From positions 558,001-622,000 of the forward strand of contig NZ_CP126110.1 in assembly GCF_030123405.1 (NCBI RefSeq): a DNA stretch of 64,000 bases, written 5' to 3'. This DNA comes from Neobacillus sp. WH10 (GTDB lineage Bacteria > Bacillota > Bacilli > Bacillales > Cytobacillaceae). The notes beneath the pieces are model-generated. The model was not told the DNA's origin. It made no database searches and worked only from the letters and a program-made list of their open reading frames with translations. The position numbers and the translations under genes were made by a program. Below, piece by piece: positions 53,893-63,923 of this stretch (positions are counted from its first letter, which is position 1; each line of letters opens with the position of its first letter).

Positions 53893-56800
53893 TTGTTCAG
53901 TTACAGACCAAAAGCAAGAAAAGCAATGGTACTGGTGGTGCTAATTGCGATGTTTGTTAATTTTGCGCCTTATGCTAGGGCTGCAGACAATGGAAATGGT
54001 ACATACACCAATCCAATTATGTGGGGAGATTATCCGGACAATGACGTGATCAGGGTGGGTGACACATTTTATATGTCATCAACGAGTATGCACTTATTTC
54101 CCGGCAGTCCAATCATGAGTTCCAAAGATTTAGTGAATTGGACATATGAGAGCTATGCTGTGGACAGAATGGAAGGAGACATGTACGACCTAAAGAATGG
54201 ACTGAGTGCTTATGATGAAGGACCATGGGCAACAAGCTTAAGGTATCATAACGGTAAATTCTACTTGATGTACAACATCAATGGAGATGCTGCATACGTA
54301 AGTATTGCAAATAACGCAAAAGGCCCTTGGACGATTTACAAGTTAGAAGATGAACTATACGATCCCGGACTATTTTTTGATGACAATGGAAAAGTCTATG
54401 TTGTACATGGTCAAGGTCAACTTTATCTAAGTGAGTTGGAAATTGTGAATGAAGAAACAGGTGAGCTTTCTATAATTTCTAAGAGAGAGCCTGGAGCATC
54501 ACGAAATGGAAAGATGATCTACGATTATAAGGGTGGCTATTATAATGAGGGATCACATGTATATAAAATTGGAGAATACTATTACATCCTGAGTACGCCG
54601 ACCTGGAATAAAGGTTCAAAGAAGGAAATAGCGATCAGAACAAAAGATTTGGCTAATGGTCCTTATGAAGTACAGGATATTATGACAAGCTTTATGAATT
54701 TTACAGGCAATGGTATACACCAGGGCGGTATTGTAGATGTTCCTCAGGGTGAAGGTAAGGAATCCGAATGGTGGGCGGTCATATTCCAGGATCGAGGTAA
54801 GCTGGGACGTGTTCCAACTTTGCAGCCCGTGCACTGGAAAGATGGATGGCCATATATGGGTGAATTGGATGGAGAAAAAGCGGTTGTTACTTTAAAGAAA
54901 CCCAATATACCAGGTTTGGGTACAACGGAGCCAACGGCACCTGAAACATCAGATGATTTCAGCAGCAGTGAGTTAGGTCTGCAATGGCAGTGGAATCACA
55001 ATCCTGACAATGAAAAGTGGAGTCTTACAGAAAGACCAGGAAATATAAGACTTAAGACGTCTAGTGTAACAAATGCTTTAGCCTATGCAAGAAATACACT
55101 TACGCAGAGAATCATTGGTCCGGACTGCACAGGAACTGTAAAGATGGATATAAGCCATATGGCTGACGGTGACCATGCTGGATTATCTGTCATACAAAAA
55201 GATTCAAACTTCATTGGAATCAAGAATGAAGATGGAAAGAAGAGAATCGTTGTTCAGGACTTATGGACAGAAGAGGCATCCATTGATCTTCCAGAAGGAC
55301 CAACTGATATCTGGTTTAGAGCTGAAACCCCAAGATTTGAATATAGAACGGAGTTCTCATACAGCCTAGATGGAGTGAACTTTACCAGATTAGGCGGAAG
55401 ATATGAGATGCGATACGGAACATACGTCGGTATGCGGTTTGGTATTTTTAATTATGCAACAAAAGCCCTGGGCGGATATATCGATGTGGATTCATTCGAA
55501 CTGACAACAACTGAAAATCAAGGGAATTTATTTAGTGTAAATAAGAAGATTGATGCTGAACGTTATGATGATCAAAACTACGTTACAGATAAAAATCTTA
55601 CGATAAACGCTAAAACGGAATGGACCAATGATGATGTATACGACGGATATGACCAAAGTATGGCGAATATCAAAAATGGCGACTGGCTGCGTTTTGATCA
55701 GATCGATTTTGGTAATGGGGAGGCAAAATGGTTTAACGCAAGAGTAGCAAGTGATAAAGCGAACGGTACGATTGAGGTTAAACTAGCTGATGCAGAAGGA
55801 AATCCAGCTGAAACGATAGCCATACTACAAATTCCAAATACAAGTGACTTGAATGAGTATGTAAATGCTAAAGCAGAGCTTACAAAAGAAGTTACAGGTA
55901 AGCAAAAGATATTCTTAGTATTTAACGGTGCTGATACGGAAATATGCAAGCTAAACTGGTTTATGCTTGGTTCTGGTGATTATCCAGAGATTGCAGCAGC
56001 TCCGGCTAATGTTCAAGTGGATTCACCAAACAGCTCAACGATTGATATCGCATGGGATGCTGTATCCGGAGCATTACAGTATGACATCAAGATTGACAAT
56101 AAGATCATAAGCAACGCAACAAGCCCATTTTCAGAAACAGGGTTACTCGCTGGATCCACTCATACAGTACAGGTTAGATCCAAGAACTTTGCTGGTTTCA
56201 GTGAATGGAGTGAAGGTGTAACAATAACAACAGAAGTCGACCCTGAAATGATTCCTTCAAGTGGCATGACGGTAACTGCTTCAAGTGAAGAAACGCAAGC
56301 CGAAGATAATAAAGCGGCAAACGTGATAGATGGAAACATAGATACAATATGGCATACACAGTGGAGTGGTGGAAACAGGCCTCCTCACACATTGGATTTC
56401 AACTTAGGTGAAACCTATGACGTTTATAAGCTTAAATATATTCCAAGACAGTCAGGCGGAGATAACGGTATAGTAACCAAGTTCAACATCTACACGAGCA
56501 TGGATGGTGTTAACTACACCTTGGTCAAGGAAAACGGAACATTTGTAAACGATTCCATGCCAAAGACAGTAACATTTAGACCTACTCAGGCTAATTACCT
56601 AAGATTCGAGATATTGGCTGGTCATAATGGCTTCGGATCCGCTGCTGAAATTAACCTTTACCAAAATGTGGATCCGTCAGAAGAATATGAAGTAGTAGTA
56701 GAAAATGGTTCAGGCAGTGGAAATTATGTTAAAGGAGCCACCGTTGCAATAACAGCCAATGAAGCCCCAGAAGGCCAAGAATTTGATAAATGGATTACGG

Positions 56801-57282
56801 ATAACAGCAGCGTTGTATTCGAAGATGCCAGTGCACAAGCTACCACATTTGTAATGCCTGGTGAAGCTGTTAAAGTAACAGCAACTTATAAGGATGTAAC
56901 AGCATCAGACGAAACTGCACCAACATGGTCAGAAGATAAAGCATTAACGACTTCAAAGATTAGCAAGAATCAACTTACACTTTCATGGACAGCAGCAGCA
57001 GATGATACAGGTGTAACAAGCTACAAAATTTACAAGAATGGAAGTGAACTAGTTACATTAGCAGGTGATATCACTAGCTATAAAGTCAAAGGCCTGTCAT
57101 CTGACACGAAATATACCTTTAAAGTTGAAGCAGGCGATGTAGCAGGAAACTGGAGCATGAATGGTCCGAGTGTAGAGGTGACGGCTAAAGCTAAATCTCC
57201 GGGTGGTGGCTGGACACCATCACCAGATCCAAAACCAATACCGATCCAAAGCGCCTACACCAATACCAAAACCAGGAGATGA
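53893..57282 (+). CDS. Secreted multidomain GH43 glycosidase, C-terminus frameshifted
   Basis: 1129 residues. Signal peptide (1-31: basic start, hydrophobic core, AYARAAD cleavage). GH43 beta-propeller (about 34-340: YPDNDVIRVGDTFYM, EGPWATS, LYDPGLFFDDNGKVYVVHGQ, YYNEGSHVYKIG with catalytic acids). GH43 C-terminal sandwich (about 355-540), CBM6-like domain, FN3, F5/8C (CBM32: NVIDGNIDTIWHTQW), an InlB-like repeat (KWITDNSSVVFEDAS) and a second FN3, then a Pro-rich linker. The TTG start follows AGGAGG. Beyond the stop, another frame continues PTPIPKPGDDNKK (57254-57292), so a frameshift removed the C-terminus, probably an anchor. Likely beta-xylosidase/arabinosidase type; exact substrate unknown. 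Confidence 0.87.
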   Translation: MFSYRPKARKAMVLVVLIAMFVNFAPYARAADNGNGTYTNPIMWGDYPDNDVIRVGDTFYMSSTSMHLFPGSPIMSSKDLVNWTYESYAVDRMEGDMYDLKNGLSAYDEGPWATSLRYHNGKFYLMYNINGDAAYVSIANNAKGPWTIYKLEDELYDPGLFFDDNGKVYVVHGQGQLYLSELEIVNEETGELSIISKREPGASRNGKMIYDYKGGYYNEGSHVYKIGEYYYILSTPTWNKGSKKEIAIRTKDLANGPYEVQDIMTSFMNFTGNGIHQGGIVDVPQGEGKESEWWAVIFQDRGKLGRVPTLQPVHWKDGWPYMGELDGEKAVVTLKKPNIPGLGTTEPTAPETSDDFSSSELGLQWQWNHNPDNEKWSLTERPGNIRLKTSSVTNALAYARNTLTQRIIGPDCTGTVKMDISHMADGDHAGLSVIQKDSNFIGIKNEDGKKRIVVQDLWTEEASIDLPEGPTDIWFRAETPRFEYRTEFSYSLDGVNFTRLGGRYEMRYGTYVGMRFGIFNYATKALGGYIDVDSFELTTTENQGNLFSVNKKIDAERYDDQNYVTDKNLTINAKTEWTNDDVYDGYDQSMANIKNGDWLRFDQIDFGNGEAKWFNARVASDKANGTIEVKLADAEGNPAETIAILQIPNTSDLNEYVNAKAELTKEVTGKQKIFLVFNGADTEICKLNWFMLGSGDYPEIAAAPANVQVDSPNSSTIDIAWDAVSGALQYDIKIDNKIISNATSPFSETGLLAGSTHTVQVRSKNFAGFSEWSEGVTITTEVDPEMIPSSGMTVTASSEETQAEDNKAANVIDGNIDTIWHTQWSGGNRPPHTLDFNLGETYDVYKLKYIPRQSGGDNGIVTKFNIYTSMDGVNYTLVKENGTFVNDSMPKTVTFRPTQANYLRFEILAGHNGFGSAAEINLYQNVDPSEEYEVVVENGSGSGNYVKGATVAITANEAPEGQEFDKWITDNSSVVFEDASAQATTFVMPGEAVKVTATYKDVTASDETAPTWSEDKALTTSKISKNQLTLSWTAAADDTGVTSYKIYKNGSELVTLAGDITSYKVKGLSSDTKYTFKVEAGDVAGNWSMNGPSVEVTAKAKSPGGGWTPSPDPKPIPIQSAYTNTKTRR

Positions 57283-57452
57283 TAATAAGAAATGAAATAA
57301 CCAGAATGAATTAGTCGTTATATCGTTCGTGACTGGGTCTTGAAGTAATTTCATTGAACACAAAGGAGGTGATGCTGACTTAATGGCAATTGCACTAAAG
57401 ATTAATTAAAAGCAATTGAAAAGTAATGGATTAAACCTAGGGGAGGTAAATT

Positions 57453-60400
57453 ATGTCACTGTCAAAGATAATTAAAAACTTAGCAATTGTGGTAGCCTCT
57501 GCACAGATGATTAGCATTACAATTCCAGTATTTTCAGGAACTGCAGATGCTGCAGCTTATGATGGAATAATAGCATCAAATCAAATGAAAGTTGAGGTAG
57601 ACCAGAATTTTCCTAGAGTAATAAAGTATGAGTTAAACAGCAAAGTATTAAACGGCTCAGAAGATGTATTAAACACAATAAGAATTAACGGAACAGACTA
57701 TGTACCGAAAGTAACCTACACAGAAGCAGCAGATAATAAAGCTGACTATGTTCTAACCGTTGATGAGTTAAATGTAGTAATATTTCTATCCATAACAGTA
57801 AAAGAGAATACACTTGATTTTGAAGTAACAAAAGTAGAAGAAAATGGTACAACGAGAATACACACCATTGAAATTCCAAACCATAGCTTGGCATCGGTAA
57901 GAAGTACAGAAGCGGGCGCAGAATTTGCCGGTTCCAGAATGGAAAACGCTGTTTATAAAAAAGGTGATGTGTATCAACCTGTATCAGGTACTCCTACGGT
58001 AGATAGTACACCAAAAAACTATATGTACGCGTTCATTAACAATGATGAATTGGCAGCAGGTGTTTGGTCGAATGCATATGGTGATACCAATAAAGATGGA
58101 GACAATGACAACCACCGTATTGTTAAGCAGACGACAAAGAAAGATAATTACTCCCGTACAGCTTTGTGGAGTGCTTCATGGGTATATCGTGGGAATAGTA
58201 TGCCAGATTCAATTACTGAGCCTTTACCGCACACCAAAGTAGTGATCACAGAAGATGCAAATGGTGATGGTCAAATGGACTGGCAGGATGCGGCTATTGC
58301 ATACCGTGATATTATGAACAATCCTATAGGCAGCGACAGAATGCCCGAACTTGTTGTTCACCGTATCCCAATGAACTTTGGCAGCCAGGCAACCAACCCA
58401 TTCTTAAAGACATTAGATGAAACAAAGAGAATAAATCTATCAACTGACGGGCTTGGACAGTGGGTGGAATTAAAGGGTTACCAAGCAGAAGGTCATGACT
58501 CGGCACATCCGGATTATGGCGGACATATAGGTGTACGTCAGGGTGGACAGAAGGATATGGATACGCTTGTTAGAGAAGCGCAGAAATATAATGCATTCAT
58601 GGGTGTACATATTAGTGGTACAGGTGCTCACCCAGAAGCAAAAGCTTTTGATGATCAATTAGTTAATTTAAATAAACCGGGTTGGGATTGGCTTGATCAA
58701 TCATATGACTTTGATGACCCGACATACCGTAGAGAAGTTTATACTGAAAACCGAATAAACCGTTTAAAGATGTTAAAGGAAGATGCACCAACACTTGATT
58801 TTATTTATGCTGATGCATGGTATGAACAGGGCTTTAATGGAAGAAGATTTGCTAGAGAAGTGAACTCTTTGGGATGGACCCTTACGACTGAGTTTCCAAA
58901 TGTATTAGAAGACGAAGCCGTTTGGAATCACTGGTCAGTCGACTATGATTACGGTGGAAAGAACATAAAGGGCTATAGCAGTGATATTGCAAGATTCGTA
59001 AGAAATCACCAGAAAGATACTTGGATAGCTCGTCATCCGATCCTCGGTGGTACAGAGGCAAATGATGCTGAAGGATGGCAGGGTAGAGTAAATTATGATG
59101 AAATGATCGATGTTGTATTCAAAACAAATCTACCAACCAAATATCTGCAAAGCTTCCCAATGACGAAGTACGATGTAACCAATAATGTGGGACGAGTTGA
59201 ATTTAAAGGAAATGTTGTCGCCGAAAGGACAGAAGACGGAAAAAGAGTATTCACAAAAGATGGAAAGAAACTTCTTGAAGAAGATGTAACAATACAACAA
59301 GGAACAAGTAACGGTAACGTTTATGATGATGTAAGATTCAATAACCTCCAATATTTGTTACCATGGTCGCCAAATGCCGATATGACAGAAAGCGAATTGG
59401 CTGGCGCTGAAGAAAAACTATATCACTATAATGAAGTTGGCGGATCATCTACTTGGGAACTTCCAAATAGCTGGAACAATGTATCAAAAGTTAAGTTATA
59501 CACATTAACAGATACCGGTAAGAAAGATAAAAAAGTATTAAACGTAGTTGATGGCAAAATCACGATTGATGCAAAACCAAAACAAGCTTACGTTGTATAC
59601 AAAGGTGATGTTTCTGTAACTGCTGAAGATATGGAGTGGGGATTTGGAATGCCTACAAAGGATCCAAGCTTCAACAGCGGAACATTAGATCACTGGAAAG
59701 TAAAGAGCGGTGCTGCAGCAGTAGAACGTAACAATCGTGGACAATATGAATTAGTAGTAAAAGAAAACAATAAAGAGACTGTATTAGAAACTAAATTATC
59801 AGGATTAAAGCCAGGAACATACTCAGCTTCAATATATGTTCAGGTTGGCAATACACCAAACCCTACAAATACTAGCGATCCAAACACTGCAGGAAATGCA
59901 AAACGTAAAACGACTATTGGTGTTAAAAATTCCGGCGGAGCAAACATAACTAACTATACTGAAAGTTCACCGCTTAAAAACTATATCTCAGCTGACTCAA
60001 AGCACAGCACAAATATGCAGAGAATGAGAGTAGTATTTGATGTAGCAGAAGGACAGGAAACTGCAAAATTATACTTGCAAGTAGCTCCAGGAACAGCGAC
60101 TGTAACATTTGACGATGTACGCTGTGTACCTACAAAGAGAGTTGTTCCAAAATCTTCAGATGTAGTATTAGCTGAAGATTTTGAAAATGTTGACCAAGGT
60201 TTGACGCCATTTGTTATTGCAGATGCTGACGGAGTAAGTGATCCACGTACTCATTTATCAGAATTACACGCTCCATACACCCAAAAAGGTTGGAATGGAA
60301 AAGCAGTTGATGACGTATTAAATGGCGAATGGTCCATTAAGTCCCATAAAACTGGTAGCGGTCTCATCATGAGAACATTACCGCAGACTTTAAGATTCGA

Positions 60401-61616
60401 TAAAGGAACAACTTACGAAGTATCATTCAAATATGAAAGTCAGTTTGATAAGAAGATTAATTTCGTTGTTGGTAACGGTACTAAGGAAGTGATGAATGTA
60501 CCAATGCCACAGGCAACCGTTCCTACACAGTTCACTGTTAAATTTACAGCAAGTACGGAAGATTTCTGGATCGGAACAAGAAATACGGCCGGAAGTTCAG
60601 CAGGAGACTTTATCCTTGATGATCTGGTGGTTAAGGAAGCAAAGGATGCTACAATTGAACCGCTGCCAATTGCACCTGTTGACTTATCTGTTATTCCTGT
60701 AGATGGTATCAAAGCAAGTGCAACTGGTTATCAAGAAGGTGATAACCCTGAAAATGTTCTTGATGGAAACACAGGTTCATTGTGGCACACAGCTTGGGAT
60801 GGAAGCGATACATTACCACAATCCATTACTCTTGATTTAGGTAAAGCTTACAATGCAAACAGATTAGATGTAACTCCAAGACAGGAGACTAATAGTAGAG
60901 GAGAAGCAAGTGGTAATGGCTTCATTACAAAATATGACCTATATGTTAAGTATGCAGATGCTGAAGACTTTGTAAAAGTTGTTTCAAATGGAACATGGGA
61001 AAGAACAGTTGCTACAAAACAAGTAGCCATTGATAGTTCAAAGCCAATTACTCACGTTAAGTTAACTGCATTAGAAGGTATTAATGGTTGGGCGAGTGTA
61101 GCTGAAATGAGAGTTGCTCAAGAAGCTCCATCCATAACTGGACCAGATACCGTTGAGGTCAGCACATTAGTGGGAATGCACCCGGAAATGCCTTCAACAG
61201 TAAAGGCAACATTGAGCAATAACACAGAAATGGAATTGCCAGTTCAATGGCCAGCAATTGCCCCTTCAAAATATGCTGAAGAAGGATCATTTGAAGTAGT
61301 AGGACACATTAATGGCGTTGAAGCTGCAGCTATTACAGCTACTGTAACTGTTACGGCTAGTGAAGAAGTTGATATAGTAGATGCAAAAGTGATGAATGTT
61401 TACACTACAGTAGGAACTTCACCTGTTATGCCAGAAACTGCGAAGATGATCACATCAAATGGTACAGTTATAAATGTACCTGTAACTTGGGATAAAATAG
61501 CTAAAAATAGCTATAAGAATGTTGGATCATTCAGCGTAAAGGGTAGGGTAACAGGAACTAAAATAAAAGCTCAGGCTATTGTTATAGTTACAGATTCCAA
61601 GGGCTACAATCACTGA
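57453..61616 (+). CDS. Secreted endo-alpha-N-acetylgalactosaminidase, GH101, C-terminus frameshifted
   Basis: 1387 residues. Signal peptide (1-34). GH101 beta-sandwich and catalytic barrel: LSTDGLGQWVELKGYQAEGHD, GGHIGVRQGG, GVHISGTGAHPEAK, WLDQSYDFDD, FIYADAWYEQGF with nucleophile D454 and GWTLTTEFPN with acid/base E480, matching pneumococcal GH101 D764/E796. Two galactose-binding-like domains (about 740-1090), F5/8C (about 1095-1225: NVLDGNTGSLWHTAW) and two Big_4 domains follow. It would release the core-1 disaccharide from O-glycans. The frame ends early: a third Big_4 (ITEIPEVKVSTVIGKTS) continues in another frame after 61600. RBS AGGGGAGG. GH101 is unusual in Bacillaceae and suggests transfer. 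Confidence 0.92.
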   Translation: MSLSKIIKNLAIVVASAQMISITIPVFSGTADAAAYDGIIASNQMKVEVDQNFPRVIKYELNSKVLNGSEDVLNTIRINGTDYVPKVTYTEAADNKADYVLTVDELNVVIFLSITVKENTLDFEVTKVEENGTTRIHTIEIPNHSLASVRSTEAGAEFAGSRMENAVYKKGDVYQPVSGTPTVDSTPKNYMYAFINNDELAAGVWSNAYGDTNKDGDNDNHRIVKQTTKKDNYSRTALWSASWVYRGNSMPDSITEPLPHTKVVITEDANGDGQMDWQDAAIAYRDIMNNPIGSDRMPELVVHRIPMNFGSQATNPFLKTLDETKRINLSTDGLGQWVELKGYQAEGHDSAHPDYGGHIGVRQGGQKDMDTLVREAQKYNAFMGVHISGTGAHPEAKAFDDQLVNLNKPGWDWLDQSYDFDDPTYRREVYTENRINRLKMLKEDAPTLDFIYADAWYEQGFNGRRFAREVNSLGWTLTTEFPNVLEDEAVWNHWSVDYDYGGKNIKGYSSDIARFVRNHQKDTWIARHPILGGTEANDAEGWQGRVNYDEMIDVVFKTNLPTKYLQSFPMTKYDVTNNVGRVEFKGNVVAERTEDGKRVFTKDGKKLLEEDVTIQQGTSNGNVYDDVRFNNLQYLLPWSPNADMTESELAGAEEKLYHYNEVGGSSTWELPNSWNNVSKVKLYTLTDTGKKDKKVLNVVDGKITIDAKPKQAYVVYKGDVSVTAEDMEWGFGMPTKDPSFNSGTLDHWKVKSGAAAVERNNRGQYELVVKENNKETVLETKLSGLKPGTYSASIYVQVGNTPNPTNTSDPNTAGNAKRKTTIGVKNSGGANITNYTESSPLKNYISADSKHSTNMQRMRVVFDVAEGQETAKLYLQVAPGTATVTFDDVRCVPTKRVVPKSSDVVLAEDFENVDQGLTPFVIADADGVSDPRTHLSELHAPYTQKGWNGKAVDDVLNGEWSIKSHKTGSGLIMRTLPQTLRFDKGTTYEVSFKYESQFDKKINFVVGNGTKEVMNVPMPQATVPTQFTVKFTASTEDFWIGTRNTAGSSAGDFILDDLVVKEAKDATIEPLPIAPVDLSVIPVDGIKASATGYQEGDNPENVLDGNTGSLWHTAWDGSDTLPQSITLDLGKAYNANRLDVTPRQETNSRGEASGNGFITKYDLYVKYADAEDFVKVVSNGTWERTVATKQVAIDSSKPITHVKLTALEGINGWASVAEMRVAQEAPSITGPDTVEVSTLVGMHPEMPSTVKATLSNNTEMELPVQWPAIAPSKYAEEGSFEVVGHINGVEAAAITATVTVTASEEVDIVDAKVMNVYTTVGTSPVMPETAKMITSNGTVINVPVTWDKIAKNSYKNVGSFSVKGRVTGTKIKAQAIVIVTDSKGYNH

Positions 61617-61771
61617 AATTCCTGAAGTAAAAGTAAGTACAGTAATTGGTAAAACATCAATACTCCCAAGCATGCTTGAAGTAAAAAAGAGGTTTGACCG
61701 CAGGTACTTATAGATTAGCTATCACTCTTGATGATGGAAAATCATATTCTGTGCAAATTAATCTCAAATAA
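61600..61771 (+). pseudogene. Decayed third Big_4 domain and tail of the GH101 gene
   Basis: The plus-one frame reads RATITEIPEVKVSTVIGKTS then ILPSMLEVKKRFD and stops at 61713. A further frame (KRGLTAGTYRLAITLDDGK, SYSVQINLK, stop at 61771) continues the coding-like pattern. Both look like the former C-terminus, broken by at least two indels. Confidence 0.7.
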
Positions 61772-61829
61772 ATAATGTAGAGGAAAGAGGACGACTTTCT
61801 CTCTTTCAATGCTAGATTATGTGAATAAA

Positions 61830-61860
61830 AAGAGCCAGCGATTAAACTTGCTGGCTCTTC
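61830..61860 (-). terminator. Terminator downstream of the LPXTG remnant
   Basis: AAGAGCCAGC / GCTGGCTCTT perfect 10-bp stem. The T-run (TTTTATTC) is on the minus-strand side, so it terminates the leftward gene at 61866. Confidence 0.8.
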
Positions 61861-61865
61861 TCATG

Positions 61866-62000
61866 TCATATAGTAGAGCCTATAGTGCTGATGATTAGTC
61901 CAAGCCCAACTAACATATTAGTATCTGCAAAGGAGCCTGTCTTAGGAAGTATTGTCACATTTGCAGTATTTTTCTTCGATACAAACTCATCAACAGCCTT
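61866..62000 (-). pseudogene. C-terminal remnant of an LPXTG cell-wall-anchored protein
   Basis: The reverse-strand frame reads VDEFVSKKNTANVTILPKTG then SFADTNMLVGLGLIISTIG to a stop at 61868. LPKTG followed by a hydrophobic segment is a sortase sorting signal, though the usual basic tail is missing. Only about 44 codons remain, with a stop just upstream and no start. It has its own terminator. It may derive from a neighbouring surface enzyme. Confidence 0.7.
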
Positions 62001-62145
62001 CCTCAATTAGTTTATTCCGAAGAAGAAAAACTATAATGAGATAATTCTTTATAAAGAGCATTTACATTTTTCGTAGATGCTCATTAATATTAATATTTAT
62101 TACATATGTCATTTTATACTATTATTAAAATGAGGTGGTAATTAA

Positions 62146-63921
62146 ATGATAAAGAGTAGAAGTATGTCGAAAAAGTTTATAAGTAGCTTTATTTTATTTA
62201 TAGTTATACCCTTTATTATCACTAGTGTTGTTGTTAATAAGCTTTATGAAGGAGTTTTGGTTTCTCACTACAATGAAAAGACTCAGCAAAATATGGAACA
62301 GCTATCAATGGATATTGAGCTTGAGTTAAGGCGGATATACCTCAATGTAGCAAAGGTTTCAAATGAATATGAACTATTACCCCTTGTAAATAGTTGGTAT
62401 GAGGAAAAGGATTCTGTTAAAAAGCTTGAATTTTCCACAAAGATAGAATCAAAGCTTGATTATTTATTTGCCTATCAAGGGATGATAAATTCAATAGTAT
62501 TTTTTTCAAAGAATGGCCAGATATTTAAGTATAAGGACCCTCTATATAAAAATGATTCTAATGTAAAAGACAGTTCATTGTATAAGGAAAGTATAAAAAA
62601 TAAAGACAAAGTATTTAGTATAAATAATTTCAGTAGCTCTGATGATGTAAATGCTAATGGAATTGATTTTTTAGTTGGAATTAGTCCCGAATACAGTTGG
62701 TACAATACAGCTACTGAGTTTATATATTTTGAAATAAAAACAGAGGCACTAAATTCTATCTATTCAAGATTTACAAATTATTCTGTAGGAAAAATGCTGA
62801 TCGCTGATTCTAAGGGGAATATTGTAATATCACCGGATAAAAGTTTGCTTGGAAAAAATGTTTCTCAAGTAGAATATCTTAAGGATATTAACAATAAGGA
62901 CAATAATTTTTATAAATATAATTATAAAAAAGACACTAAGTATATATCAAAATACACCTCAGAAAAGTCAGGATGGACTGTTATCAATATAATTGACGAA
63001 AAGGCACTAACAAAGGATACAACTAACATTATGAAAATACTATTTGCCATATTTGTAGTATTCAATTTGTTTTTTATTTTATATTGTAAAACCTTCTTTA
63101 AAGATATTTTAAAGCCAATAAAAGAACTTATAAAAAAAATGAAAGGTATTAAAGATGGAAGGCTTGATGAAATCACAAATATAAATACTAATTTGGAAGA
63201 AATTAATGAGCTAGGAAGCAACTATAATAAGATGATTAATGATATTAAGAACCTTATAGTAGAGAGGGATTTGAAGGAAAGAGAACGTTCTAAGGAAGAA
63301 ATGAAGGTCTTACAAGCTCAAATAAATCCCCACTTCATTTATAATACCTTAAATGTAATTAAATTAATGGCTATGATCTCAAAAGCAGATAACATTAGAA
63401 AGGTAACAGATTCCTTTATGAAGCTTTTATCTGCAACCTTTAGAAGTGAATCCACCTTTATTACTGTAAGAGAAGAATTGGAATATCTTGATAATTATGC
63501 AGATATAATGAAGGTCCGGTTTGGAGATGATTTCAATTTAATGGTTAAGGTGGAGGAAGAAGTAAGAAATCTTAATATTATAAAATTGATATTACAGCCT
63601 ATAGTTGAGAATGCAATCGTTCATGGAATTAATGAAATTGATGGAGAAAAAAATATCATTATAGCTGGATATGTGTCAGAGGAAAATCTTATATTTGAAG
63701 TTGAAGACAATGGTAGAGGGATCACAGAAGAAGAAATTGAAAGTATTTTTACAAGTAAAGAAAAAAGCAACACAGGCTTTAATCATATTGGATTAAAAAA
63801 TATTGAAAGCAGGATAAGACTGAATTGTGGACAAGGGTATGGAATAAAAATAGAAAGTGAAAAAAATAAATTCACAAAAGTAAAACTTATACTTCCTATA
63901 CTAATGAAACAGGAGAGCTAA
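62146..63921 (+). CDS. YesM-family sensor histidine kinase
   Basis: 591 residues. TM1 (about 10-31), an extracellular Cache-type sensor domain (about 35-285), TM2 (about 292-315), HAMP (about 316-370), then a His_kinase domain with phospho-acceptor H396 in QAQINPHFIYNTLNVIKLM and an HATPase (QPIVENAIVHGI, VEDNGRGI, IGLKNIESRIRL). The gene is AT-rich with many AGA/ATA codons, Clostridium-like, and unlike the 0-40 kb genes. The response regulator starts 3 bases later. Such systems control carbohydrate uptake and hydrolase genes, so GH43/GH101 are plausible targets. Confidence 0.9.
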   Translation: MIKSRSMSKKFISSFILFIVIPFIITSVVVNKLYEGVLVSHYNEKTQQNMEQLSMDIELELRRIYLNVAKVSNEYELLPLVNSWYEEKDSVKKLEFSTKIESKLDYLFAYQGMINSIVFFSKNGQIFKYKDPLYKNDSNVKDSSLYKESIKNKDKVFSINNFSSSDDVNANGIDFLVGISPEYSWYNTATEFIYFEIKTEALNSIYSRFTNYSVGKMLIADSKGNIVISPDKSLLGKNVSQVEYLKDINNKDNNFYKYNYKKDTKYISKYTSEKSGWTVINIIDEKALTKDTTNIMKILFAIFVVFNLFFILYCKTFFKDILKPIKELIKKMKGIKDGRLDEITNINTNLEEINELGSNYNKMINDIKNLIVERDLKERERSKEEMKVLQAQINPHFIYNTLNVIKLMAMISKADNIRKVTDSFMKLLSATFRSESTFITVREELEYLDNYADIMKVRFGDDFNLMVKVEEEVRNLNIIKLILQPIVENAIVHGINEIDGEKNIIIAGYVSEENLIFEVEDNGRGITEEEIESIFTSKEKSNTGFNHIGLKNIESRIRLNCGQGYGIKIESEKNKFTKVKLILPILMKQES

Positions 63922-63923
63922 GT

